A stretch of DNA of 52,785 bases, taken from the NCBI RefSeq assembly GCF_029978005.1, contig NZ_JARKOZ010000129.1:1-52785 (forward strand), given 5' to 3'. The position numbers and the translations under genes were made by a program. Numbering within the stretch: position 1 is the stretch's first letter; the number at the start of each line of letters is the position of its first letter. The stretch comes from Solidesulfovibrio sp. GTDB taxonomy: Bacteria > Desulfobacterota > Desulfovibrionia > Desulfovibrionales > Desulfovibrionaceae. The notes beneath the pieces were generated by a model. The model was not told the origin of the DNA. It was given only the letters and a program-made list of their open reading frames with translations, and did no database searches. Of this stretch, positions 8,001-15,795 are shown in pieces.

Positions 8001-11000
8001 CCTGTCCGCCACCCAGGTCGCCGCCCTGTCCACCACCGCCCTCGGCGGCCTGGGCAGCACGGCCGTGGGCGCCATGACCACCACCCAACTGGCCGGACTG
8101 ACCTCGACCCAACTGGCCGGCTTGTCCTCCGCCGGCCTGGCCGGCCTGACCTCGACCCAACTGGCCGCCCTCGCCGTCACCCAGCTCGGCAAGCTGACGG
8201 CCACACAACTCACCGCCCTGTCCGACACGGCCGTGGCCGCGCTGACCGAAACCCAGCTGGCCGCCATGACCACCACCCAGCTCAAGGGCCTGACCGCGAC
8301 GGACGTCAGCACCCTGTCCGCCACGCAGATGGCCGCCCTGTCCGCCACCCAGCTGGCCGCCCTGACCGCCACCCAGCTCAAGGGCCTGAGCAGCACGGAC
8401 GTCGGCGAGCTGACCCTCACCGAACTGGCGGCCCTGACCTCGACCCAGATCGCCGCCCTGACCGCCACCGCCCTGGAAGGGCTCTCCGCCACCCAGGCCG
8501 CCGCCCTGACCGCCACGCAGATCAAGGGCCTGTCCAGTTCCATCGTGGCCGGCCTGGCCGACACCCAGCTGGCCGCCCTGTCGGCCGAACAGATTTCCGC
8601 CCTGACCACCACGGCCCTGCGGGGACTTACCGGCTCCCAGCTCGACGGCCTGACCGCCACCCAGCTGGCCGCCCTGTCCGACAGGCAGATGGCGGCGCTT
8701 ACCGCCACGGCGCTCGGCAGCCTGACCGCCACCCAGGCGACGGGGCTGACCACCAGCCAGTTGCGGGCGCTCACCGCCAGCCAGGTGGCCGGGCTCTCCT
8801 CCACCACCGTGGCCGCCCTTTCCACCACCCAGCTGGCCGCCCTGACCACGGCCCAGGTCAAAGGCATCGGCAGCGAGGGCGTCAGCGCCCTGGACGGGAC
8901 CCAGATCGCGGCCCTGACCACCAGCCAGATCAAGGTGCTGACCACCACGCAGATGGCCGGGCTGACCAGCACGGACGTGGCCGAACTGACGTCGACCCAG
9001 TTCGCCGCCTTAAGCGCCACCCAGTTCGCGGCGCTTTCCGCCTCGGCCGTGGCCGGGCTCACCCTCGACCAGCTGGCGCTGCTCACCACCACGCAGGTCC
9101 GTGGCCTGACGGCCACGGCCGTGGGCGCGCTGTCCGAAACCCAACTGGGAGCCCTGACCGAAACCCAGATCGGAGCACTGAGCGCCACCGCCCTGTCCGG
9201 GCTGACCGCCACCGAAGCCGCCTCCCTGACCGAGACCCAGCTGGCGGCCCTGTCCCGCACGCAGATGGCCGCCCTGCCCGAAGCGGCCGTGGCCGCCCTG
9301 TCCGCCACCCAGCTGGCCGACCTGTCTTCCGCCCAACTCGGGGCGCTCACGGCGAAGCAGCTCGGGGCCCTTTCCACCCAGCAGCTGGCGACGCTCGGCG
9401 CGACCCAGCTGGCGGCCCTGTCCGCCACCGCCCTGGCCGGCCTCGACGCGGCGCAAATCGGCTCCCTGACCACCAGCCAGTTGGCCACGCTGTCCACGAG
9501 CCAGATGGCCGCCCTGTCGGCCGCGGCCGTGGCCGGGCTCACCACCACCCAGGTGGCGGCCCTTTCCCCGACCCAACTGGCGGCCATGAACGCCACGGAG
9601 ATAAGGGCTTTAAGCGACAGCCAGATCGCCGCCCTGTCCGCCACCCAGATCCAGAGCCTGACCACCACCCAGCTGCGGGCCATGACCGCGACGCAAATCG
9701 GCGACCTGACCACGGCGCAGATCGACGCCCTGACCACCACCCAGCTGTCCGCCATGACCGCCACCGGCATGGCCAGCCTGACCTCGACGCAAGTGGCCAG
9801 CCTCGACGCGACGCAGATCGCCGTCCTGTCCACGGCGCAGCTCGCCGCCCTGACCACCACCGCCGTGGCCGGACTCACGGCCACGGCCATCGCGGCCCTG
9901 TCCACCCGCCAGGTCGCGGCCATGACTTCCAGCCAGGTCGCCGCCCTGTCCACGGGACAGATCGGCGCCCTGACCGCCACCCAATGGGCGGCCCTGACCA
10001 CCACCGAAATCGCGGGGCTCACGGACACGCAGCTGGCCGCCCTGAGCACGACCCAACTGGCCGCCCTGGCCGCCACGCAAATCGCCGCCCTGTCGCCGAC
10101 CGCCATCGACGGCCTGACGACCACGGCCATGGCCAACCTGTCCGTGACCCAGATCGCCGCTTTGTCCGTGACGGACCTGGCCGTCCTTAGCAGCACGCAG
10201 ATGGCCGCCCTGACCACCAGCCAATTGGCCGCCCTGACCGCCACGCAGATCGCCGCCCTGTCCGAAACGGCCGTCTCCGGGCTCACCGGCGCCGAGCTGG
10301 CCGCCCTGACCACGGACCAGTTCGCGGCGCTCACCTCCACCCAGATCGGGGCGCTGACCGAAACGCAGTTGGCCGGGCTGTCCACGACCCGCATGGCCGC
10401 CCTGACCCTGACCCAGATCAGCGGCCTGGAATCGACCCAGATCGCGGCCCTTTCCTCCACCCAGCTGGCCGCCCTGTCGGCGGACCAGTTGGCCGCCCTG
10501 TCCGTGGCCGGCGTGGACGGCTTCGACGCCACGTCCATCCGGGGCCTGACCACGACCCAGATCGGAGCCCTGTCGGCCGCCCAGATGGCGTCGCTCAACG
10601 AAACGCAGCTCGCGGCCCTGTCCGCCACCCAGCTGGCCGCCCTGTCCGCCACCCAGCTGCGGGCCATGACGAGCACCGGCATCGCCGCCCTGACCGAAAG
10701 CCAGGTCGCGGCCCTGTCCGCCACGCAGATATCCGCCCTGACCGCCACCCAGATGGAGGCGCTCACCACCGGCCAGGTCCAGGCCTTAAACGGAACCCAG
10801 CTGGCCGCCCTGACCACCACGCAAGTCGCGGCCCTGTCCACCACGGCCGTGGCCGGGCTCACCACCACCGAACTGGCCATGCTGACCACCCGCCAGTTGG
10901 CCGCCCTGACCGCCACCCAGTTCGGCGCGCTGTCCGTCACCCAGCTGGGCGCGCTGACCACGGCCCAGATCGGCGTGCTGACCACCACGGAGATCAGCGG

Positions 11001-13470
11001 CCTGACCGAATCCCAGGTGGCCGCCCTCGGCGCGACGCAACTGGCCGCCTTGAGCGCCACGCAGCTGGCCGCCCTGACCACGACCGGCGTCCAGGGCCTG
11101 ACCGCCACGCAGCTTGCGGCCATGAGCGACACCCAGTTGCGCCAGCTGACTTCGACCCAGATCGGGGCGCTGACCACCACCCAGTTCGCCGGGCTTTCCG
11201 CCGGCCAGATCGGGACCCTTTCCACCACCCAGATCGGCGGCCTGACTCATACGGAAATCGAGGCCCTGACCACGACCCAGCTGGCGGCGCTCTCCGCTTC
11301 CCAGATCGGGGCGCTGTCGGCCACGCAGATGGGTTCGCTGACCAGCTCCGGCCTGGCCGCCCTGACCACGACCCAACTGGCGGCCCTTTCCGCCACCCAG
11401 ATCGCGGGCCTGTCCACCACGGCCGTCACCGGGCTCACCACCACGGAATTCGCCGCCCTGACCACCAGGCAGCTGACGGCCCTGACCCCGACCCAGATCG
11501 GGGCGCTGACCACCACCCAGGCGGCGGCGCTCACGCGCACCCAGCTGGGCCTTTTGACCGTGACGGAGATCGGCGGTCTGACCGAGACGCAGATCGCGGC
11601 CATGTCCGTGGACCAGCTCGAGGCCATGAGCAAGACGCAGATCGGCGCGCTGTCGACGAGCGCGGTCAAGGGCCTGACCGCCACGCAGCTGGACACCCTG
11701 TCCACCACCCAGCTCGGGGCCTTGACGGCCACGGAAATGGCCGCCCTGACCACGACCCAGGTCCAGTCGCTGTCCGCCACGCGCCTGGGCCAGTTGACGG
11801 CCACCCAGTTCGCGGGGCTTTCCGCCACGCAGGTGGGCGCGCTGACCGCCACCCAGACGGCGTCGCTGTCCGCCACGCGCCTGTCCGCCCTGACCGCCAC
11901 GCAGGCGGCCGGACTCACGTCCACCCAGGTGGCCGGCCTGACCACCACCCAGCTGGCCGCCCTTTCCACCACCCAGATCGCCAGCCTGTCGACCACGGCC
12001 GTGACCGGGCTGACCGCCACGGAATTCGCCGCCCTGACCTCCCGGCAGTTCGCGGCCCTGACCGCCGCCCAGGTCGCCGCCCTGACCTCCACGCAGGTCG
12101 CGGGCATGACCACGGCCCAGGTGGCGGCCCTGACCACCACGCAAATGGCCGGCCTGACCTCCACGCAGGTGTCCGGGCTGACCGCCGCCCAGCTGGCGGC
12201 GCTGTCCACCACGCAGGTGGCGGCCCTGTCCGCCACGGGCGTGGCCGGGCTCTCGGCCAGCCAGATCACCAGCCTGGCCTCGACCCAGGTGGGGGCGCTG
12301 ACCGCCGCCGAGATGGCCGCGCTTTCGACCACCGCCCTGTCGGGCCTCACGGCCGAGGACGTGGGCGCGCTGTCCACCACGCAGCTGGCCTCGCTCTCGG
12401 CCACGGGCATGGGCGCGCTGTCCACGGCGGTCATCGCCGCCCTGACCACCACCCAGCTCGGCGTGCTGACGGCCACGGAACTCGGCGGCCTGACCACGTC
12501 CCAGGCCGCGGCCCTGTCCGTCACCCAGCTCGACGCCCTGACCAGGACCCAGGTCGCGGAACTGTCCACCTCGGCCGTGTCCGGCCTGACCGCCACCCAG
12601 GTCGCCTCCCTGACCACCACCCAGCTGGCGGGCATGACCGCCACGCAGATCGGGGCGCTTTCCGCTTCGGCCATCTCGGGCATGACGACCACGGAACTGG
12701 CCAGCCTGACCACCACCCAGTTCAAGAGCCTGTCGGCCACGGGCGTGGCCGGCCTGACCGCGACGCAACTGGCGAGTCTCACCACGTCCCAGATCCAGCA
12801 GCTCAGCACCACGACCATAAGCGGCCTGACGGCGACCCAGGTGGCGGCCCTGAGCCGGTCCCCGTTCGAGACGCTGACCTCCACGCAGCTCGCGGCGCTG
12901 TCCTCGGACGGCATCAAGGGGCTGACCGAGACGCAGATCGGGAGCATGACCCTGACCCAGCTGTCCGGCCTGACCTCGTCCCAGATCGGCGCCCTCACCA
13001 CCACCGAGATCGCCGAGCTGTCCACCACCCAGATCGCGGCGCTCACCGCCACGCAGATCGTGGGCCTCGACCGCCTCCAGCTCCGGTCCCTGAGCGTCGC
13101 GCAGTTCGGCGTGCTCTCGGCCACCCAGGTCGCCGCCCTCACGGAGACCCAGGTGGCGAGCCTTTCCGGCACGGAACTGCGGGCCATGACCACGACCCAG
13201 TTCGCCGCCCTGACGCCCACCCAGTTCGCCGCCCTGACCCCCAACCAGTACGACCTGCTCACCAGCACGCAACTGGCCAACATCGCGGCGACCCAATGGT
13301 CGCAAGTGACCACCACGACCATCGGGGCCTTGTCCGAGACGGCTATCGACGGCCTGTCCACAACGGACCTGGAATGCCTCAACGCCACGCAGATCGGCGC
13401 GTTTACAACGACGCAATTGGCCAGTATGACCACGGAGCAGCTCAACGCCCTGGCCGCCGCGCTGGCCTGA
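5026..13470 (+). CDS. Giant octapeptide-repeat protein (about 350 repeats)
   Basis: A 2814-residue protein. After about 14 residues, nearly all of it is an 8-residue repeat of the form A/G-L-T/S-x-T-Q-I/V/L-x, running without a break to the last residues (LNALAAALA). At DNA level this is a degenerate 24-base tandem repeat. The repeat holds S/T-x-x-Q, which looks like a helix-capping box, so a chain of short helix-turn units (an alpha-solenoid) is my structural inference; a beta-solenoid is the alternative. No signal peptide, membrane span, RTX (GGxGxD) motif or cell-wall anchor is visible, and only about three Cys occur. Extreme Thr/Ser content and the OGT-like gene 103 bases downstream suggest O-glycosylation. 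Similar low-complexity repeats are often labelled adhesin or haem-utilisation protein without proof. AAGGAG precedes the ATG. The ORF being intact over 8.4 kb argues for selection. Confidence 0.85.
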   Translation: MTVATIDTYTPTAISALTATQLRSLGATGFSSLVESQVDALSASQLAALTTSQAAALTVGQIVYFSAAQFSALTKTQIAVFTPDEIASLSLTQLAGLTAGDIAELTTTQVSKLSATQLAALTTTQVRGMTSTQVRTLSEDQVAALSTTQLAALSATQVKALTTTGVAALSTDQLAAMTTTQVAALTASQIRVLSEDQLAALSGTQIACLTGTEVAALSTTQIQLLSASQLAALSATQVKSLNTLSLAGLTTTQIQSLSTTQIAALTAAQLKRFDGGQVSALSTTQISAMTGGQLAAFSATGIDALSASQLAVLTSTQIASIGVTFISALNQTQTASLSAEQFQSLTTTQIRGLTSTDVSELNMTDLALLTETQIAAFTSTQAKGLTEDQIAALTTTQVAALTVTAVTPLVDTQLAALSAAQVAVLSTTALRGLSAPEIGKLTATQLAALTTAQVAALTVTQIRGLTADQIPLLSTGQVRTLTTTQVAALTATAASALTGDQFDAMTTTQVASLSGASLSGLSQAQFSVLDAAQIAALTTTQLKSLTSTDVSELSLTELACLSQTQIAALTSTAVSGLTQDQVAVLSTTQIRGLSTVAVAGLVDTQIAAMSAAQMAALATTQLQRLGSGAVSGLTVTQFAGLTTTQIAGLTAAQIKGLTAAQIAALTPAQLDVLSSTQIASLTATAVDALSSTQLSAMSTTQLRGLTSTNLGELTTTQLAGLSTAQIAALTTAQIRGLSATDLGELPLSVLQALTAAQIAGLTAAGASGLTEEQLAGLSDAQLKALTSTALSGLADTQLKALSETQLGKLSSTAVTGLTSTQIASLADTQLAALQTTQISALTKAQLGNLSDAQLASLSTTQIARLTTTQIAALSSDAVDGLTETQIAAMTVTQLRALSATSLSALTATQMASLSQTQLAALTTTQLSGLNADDMGELTTTMLALLSSTQLSGLTATALAGLDTDKFAALTAAQLSGLTRTQAAALSTEQLAALSATQVAALSTTALGGLGSTAVGAMTTTQLAGLTSTQLAGLSSAGLAGLTSTQLAALAVTQLGKLTATQLTALSDTAVAALTETQLAAMTTTQLKGLTATDVSTLSATQMAALSATQLAALTATQLKGLSSTDVGELTLTELAALTSTQIAALTATALEGLSATQAAALTATQIKGLSSSIVAGLADTQLAALSAEQISALTTTALRGLTGSQLDGLTATQLAALSDRQMAALTATALGSLTATQATGLTTSQLRALTASQVAGLSSTTVAALSTTQLAALTTAQVKGIGSEGVSALDGTQIAALTTSQIKVLTTTQMAGLTSTDVAELTSTQFAALSATQFAALSASAVAGLTLDQLALLTTTQVRGLTATAVGALSETQLGALTETQIGALSATALSGLTATEAASLTETQLAALSRTQMAALPEAAVAALSATQLADLSSAQLGALTAKQLGALSTQQLATLGATQLAALSATALAGLDAAQIGSLTTSQLATLSTSQMAALSAAAVAGLTTTQVAALSPTQLAAMNATEIRALSDSQIAALSATQIQSLTTTQLRAMTATQIGDLTTAQIDALTTTQLSAMTATGMASLTSTQVASLDATQIAVLSTAQLAALTTTAVAGLTATAIAALSTRQVAAMTSSQVAALSTGQIGALTATQWAALTTTEIAGLTDTQLAALSTTQLAALAATQIAALSPTAIDGLTTTAMANLSVTQIAALSVTDLAVLSSTQMAALTTSQLAALTATQIAALSETAVSGLTGAELAALTTDQFAALTSTQIGALTETQLAGLSTTRMAALTLTQISGLESTQIAALSSTQLAALSADQLAALSVAGVDGFDATSIRGLTTTQIGALSAAQMASLNETQLAALSATQLAALSATQLRAMTSTGIAALTESQVAALSATQISALTATQMEALTTGQVQALNGTQLAALTTTQVAALSTTAVAGLTTTELAMLTTRQLAALTATQFGALSVTQLGALTTAQIGVLTTTEISGLTESQVAALGATQLAALSATQLAALTTTGVQGLTATQLAAMSDTQLRQLTSTQIGALTTTQFAGLSAGQIGTLSTTQIGGLTHTEIEALTTTQLAALSASQIGALSATQMGSLTSSGLAALTTTQLAALSATQIAGLSTTAVTGLTTTEFAALTTRQLTALTPTQIGALTTTQAAALTRTQLGLLTVTEIGGLTETQIAAMSVDQLEAMSKTQIGALSTSAVKGLTATQLDTLSTTQLGALTATEMAALTTTQVQSLSATRLGQLTATQFAGLSATQVGALTATQTASLSATRLSALTATQAAGLTSTQVAGLTTTQLAALSTTQIASLSTTAVTGLTATEFAALTSRQFAALTAAQVAALTSTQVAGMTTAQVAALTTTQMAGLTSTQVSGLTAAQLAALSTTQVAALSATGVAGLSASQITSLASTQVGALTAAEMAALSTTALSGLTAEDVGALSTTQLASLSATGMGALSTAVIAALTTTQLGVLTATELGGLTTSQAAALSVTQLDALTRTQVAELSTSAVSGLTATQVASLTTTQLAGMTATQIGALSASAISGMTTTELASLTTTQFKSLSATGVAGLTATQLASLTTSQIQQLSTTTISGLTATQVAALSRSPFETLTSTQLAALSSDGIKGLTETQIGSMTLTQLSGLTSSQIGALTTTEIAELSTTQIAALTATQIVGLDRLQLRSLSVAQFGVLSATQVAALTETQVASLSGTELRAMTTTQFAALTPTQFAALTPNQYDLLTSTQLANIAATQWSQVTTTTIGALSETAIDGLSTTDLECLNATQIGAFTTTQLASMTTEQLNALAAALA
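5068..13446 (+). repeat. 24-bp degenerate tandem array inside the giant gene
   Basis: About 8.4 kb consist of in-frame 24-base units with strongly conserved CTGACC/CTGTCC and ACCCAG words (Leu-Thr/Ser and Thr-Gln codons) and variable third bases. Synonymous variation between units shows the array is old or under protein-level selection rather than freshly expanded. A period divisible by three leaves several other frames open on both strands for kilobases. Confidence 0.9.
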
Positions 13471-13507
13471 TGCACGGGCGGGAAGATCTTTTTCCGGCGA
13501 CTAACGG

Positions 13508-13530
13508 CCGGCCGTCCCCCAGGCGGCCGG
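13508..13530. other. GC-rich hairpin between giant gene and OGT gene
   Basis: CCGGCCG (13508-13514) and CGGCCGG (13524-13530) form a perfect 7-base stem with a 9-base loop, 38 bases after the giant gene stop. No T-run follows, so it is not a classical terminator. It could reduce read-through or protect the 3' end of the upstream mRNA, giving less transferase than substrate. Confidence 0.4.
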
Positions 13531-13573
13531 TTCCGCGATCCTGAAGCAGCACGAGGAGGGCACGCCAAGCGCC

Positions 13574-15589
13574 ATGGCCACCGACATTCTTTCCCCGGCC
13601 CTGATCGCCTCCATGGTGGGGCATTTGAGCGTGTCCGACCTCATCCGGACCACCGAAACCTTCAAGCAGAGCGGCCAGCTCGCCTCCATCGAGGCGGCCT
13701 ACGCGGCCTGGGTCGCGGCCAATCCCAACGATCCGCTGCTCTACGCCGTGCTCTTCAACTACTCCATCGCGCTCACCGACACGGGCAAGCTCGAAGCGGC
13801 CAAGGAGTGCCTGGAGCGGGCCATCGCGCTCAACGCGGACTTCATGCCGGCCTACATCAACCTCGGCCGCATCCTCGAACGCCTGGGCAAGATCGGCCTG
13901 GCCATCATCCAGTGGTCGGCCGGACTGGCCAGGATGGCGGCGGTGAGCGGCCAGGCGGTCATGCACAAGACCACGGCGCTCAACCAGAGCGCCCGGGCGC
14001 TGGAGGCCGTGAGCCAGGACGAGGCGGCCGAGAAGATGCTGCGCGAGAGCCTGGAGCTCGACCGGGACCAGCGCGAGGTGGTGCAGCACCTGGTGGCCCT
14101 GCGCCAGCGGCAGTGCGAATGGCCGGTGCTTTTGCCGAGCGAACGCGTGTCCCGGGAGACGCTGTTCATGGACATGTCGCCCCTGTCCGCCGCGGCCCTG
14201 GCCGACGATCCCCTCATGCAGCTGGCCCTGGCCGACCGCTACAACCGCCGCGACGTGGGCTCGTCCCAGGGAGCCCTGACCGAATGGCCCACGGCCATGG
14301 CCCATGACGGGCCGCTTCGCGTGGGCTACCTGTCCTCGGATCTGCGCGAGCACGCCGTGGGCTACCTCATGACCGAGGTCCTCGGGCTCCACGACCGGGA
14401 GAAGGTCGAGGTCCACGCCTACTACTGCGGCATCCCCACGGACGACGCGCTGCACCGGCATTTCAAGGAGACCTCCGACCGCTTCACCGTGATCACGGAC
14501 CTCGACGACGCCGCGGCCGCCCGGCGCATGGCCGACGACGGCATCCAGATACTGGTCGACCTCAACGGCTACACCCGCGACGCGCGCCTGAAGCTCGTGG
14601 CCCTGCGGCCGGCCCCGGTCATCGTCAACTGGCTGGGCTACCCCGGCACCATGGCCAGCCCCTACCACCACTACCTCATCGCCGACGACTGGATCATCCC
14701 CGAGGAAAACGAGATCTACTTCTCGGAGAAGGTGACGCGCCTGCCCTGCTACCAGCCGAGCAACCGCAACCGCGTGGTCTCCCCGACGCGGCCGACCCGG
14801 GCCGAGGCCGGGCTGCCCGAGGAAGGCATGGTCTATTGCTGCTTCAACGGCAGCCACAAGATCCACCGCCACACCTTCGACCGGTGGCTCACCATCCTGG
14901 CCCGGGTGCCGGAGAGCGTGCTGTGGCTCCTCGGCGGGCCCGAGGCCACGGTCGGCCGCCTGCGGGACTACGCCGCCTCGCGCGGCATCGCGCCCGAGCG
15001 GCTGGTCTTCGCGGACAAGGCGGCCAACCCGGCCCACCTGGCCCGCTATCCCCTGGCCGACCTATTTTTGGACACCACGCCCTACGGCGCGCACACCACG
15101 GCCTCGGACGCCCTGTGGGCCGGGGTGCCGGTGCTGACCGCCTCGGGCCGGTCCTTCGCCTCGCGCGTGTGCGGCAGCCTCGTGCGCGCGGCCGGGCTGC
15201 CCGAGCTCGTGTGCGCCACGCCCGAGGAATACGTGGAGCGGGCCGTGGCCCTGGGCGCCGACCGCGACGCCCTGGCCGCCCTGCGCGAGCGTCTGGCGGC
15301 CGGGCGGGCGGACTGCACGCTCTTCGACATGCCAGGACTCGTGCGCGGCCTGGAGGGGCTTTACGCCGCCATGTGGCGCGACTGCCGGGAAGGCCGGCTC
15401 CCCCGGCCGGACCTGGCCAACCTCGAGGTCTACCTGGAGACCGCCGGCCAGGTGGACCACGAGGCCATCGAGGTCCAGGGCATCGCCGACTACCGGGGCT
15501 GGTGGACGGACCAGCTCGCCCGGCGGCACCGCCTGCGGCCCATCTCCAGGGACGCCCGCCTGGTCGCGGATCCCCTGCTTTTCCCGTAA
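13574..15589 (+). CDS. TPR-OGT-like protein glycosyltransferase (GT41)
   Basis: A 671-residue cytoplasmic enzyme of the O-GlcNAc transferase/SPINDLY family, expected to move a sugar from a nucleotide-sugar to Ser/Thr of protein. Residues about 20-200 hold TPR-like helices (NPNDPLLYAVLFNYSIAL; ALNADFMPAYINLGRILERLG). The catalytic half has the family signatures: VGYLSSDLREHAVGY (candidate active-site His), NGYTRDARL, WLGYPGTMASPYHHYLIAD, CCFNGSHKI (UDP-contacting Lys position), and PLADLFLDTTPYGAHTTASD followed by ALWAGVPVLTASG. It follows the giant Thr/Ser repeat gene by 103 bases on the same strand, making that protein the obvious candidate substrate. GAGGAGG lies 14 bases before the ATG, slightly far, but no better start exists. 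The sugar donor cannot be told from sequence. Confidence 0.9.
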   Translation: MATDILSPALIASMVGHLSVSDLIRTTETFKQSGQLASIEAAYAAWVAANPNDPLLYAVLFNYSIALTDTGKLEAAKECLERAIALNADFMPAYINLGRILERLGKIGLAIIQWSAGLARMAAVSGQAVMHKTTALNQSARALEAVSQDEAAEKMLRESLELDRDQREVVQHLVALRQRQCEWPVLLPSERVSRETLFMDMSPLSAAALADDPLMQLALADRYNRRDVGSSQGALTEWPTAMAHDGPLRVGYLSSDLREHAVGYLMTEVLGLHDREKVEVHAYYCGIPTDDALHRHFKETSDRFTVITDLDDAAAARRMADDGIQILVDLNGYTRDARLKLVALRPAPVIVNWLGYPGTMASPYHHYLIADDWIIPEENEIYFSEKVTRLPCYQPSNRNRVVSPTRPTRAEAGLPEEGMVYCCFNGSHKIHRHTFDRWLTILARVPESVLWLLGGPEATVGRLRDYAASRGIAPERLVFADKAANPAHLARYPLADLFLDTTPYGAHTTASDALWAGVPVLTASGRSFASRVCGSLVRAAGLPELVCATPEEYVERAVALGADRDALAALRERLAAGRADCTLFDMPGLVRGLEGLYAAMWRDCREGRLPRPDLANLEVYLETAGQVDHEAIEVQGIADYRGWWTDQLARRHRLRPISRDARLVADPLLFP

Positions 15590-15795
15590 GATCGCCAGCC
15601 GTTCGCCGCTTGGGACCGCAAGCGCGCATTCCGGTCTGGACGGCGGCAAGGCCGAAGGGTTATGCAACACCGTGGGCCGCCGCCTGCGGGAAACGACTTG
15701 GCTTGCCCAGGTCCCGACGGCGGCCCGCCCCTTTGCCTGCATCGCGCCAAACCGCCAATGCGCCCGACCGCTCGGGGCCCTGCTGTTTCGAAGGG

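Noticed and set aside
5068-13446. Regular short repeats as a possible CRISPR array
   Set aside because: Units are contiguous 24-base coding repeats without unique spacers, and no cas genes are present.
5179-13568. Very long open frames on the minus strand and in a second plus frame across the repeat gene (up to about 2180 residues)
   Set aside because: A 24-base repeat keeps its phase in every frame, so frames without stops in one unit stay open throughout. They have no ribosome binding sites and give low-complexity Arg/His/Gly-rich or Val/Trp/Ala-rich products.
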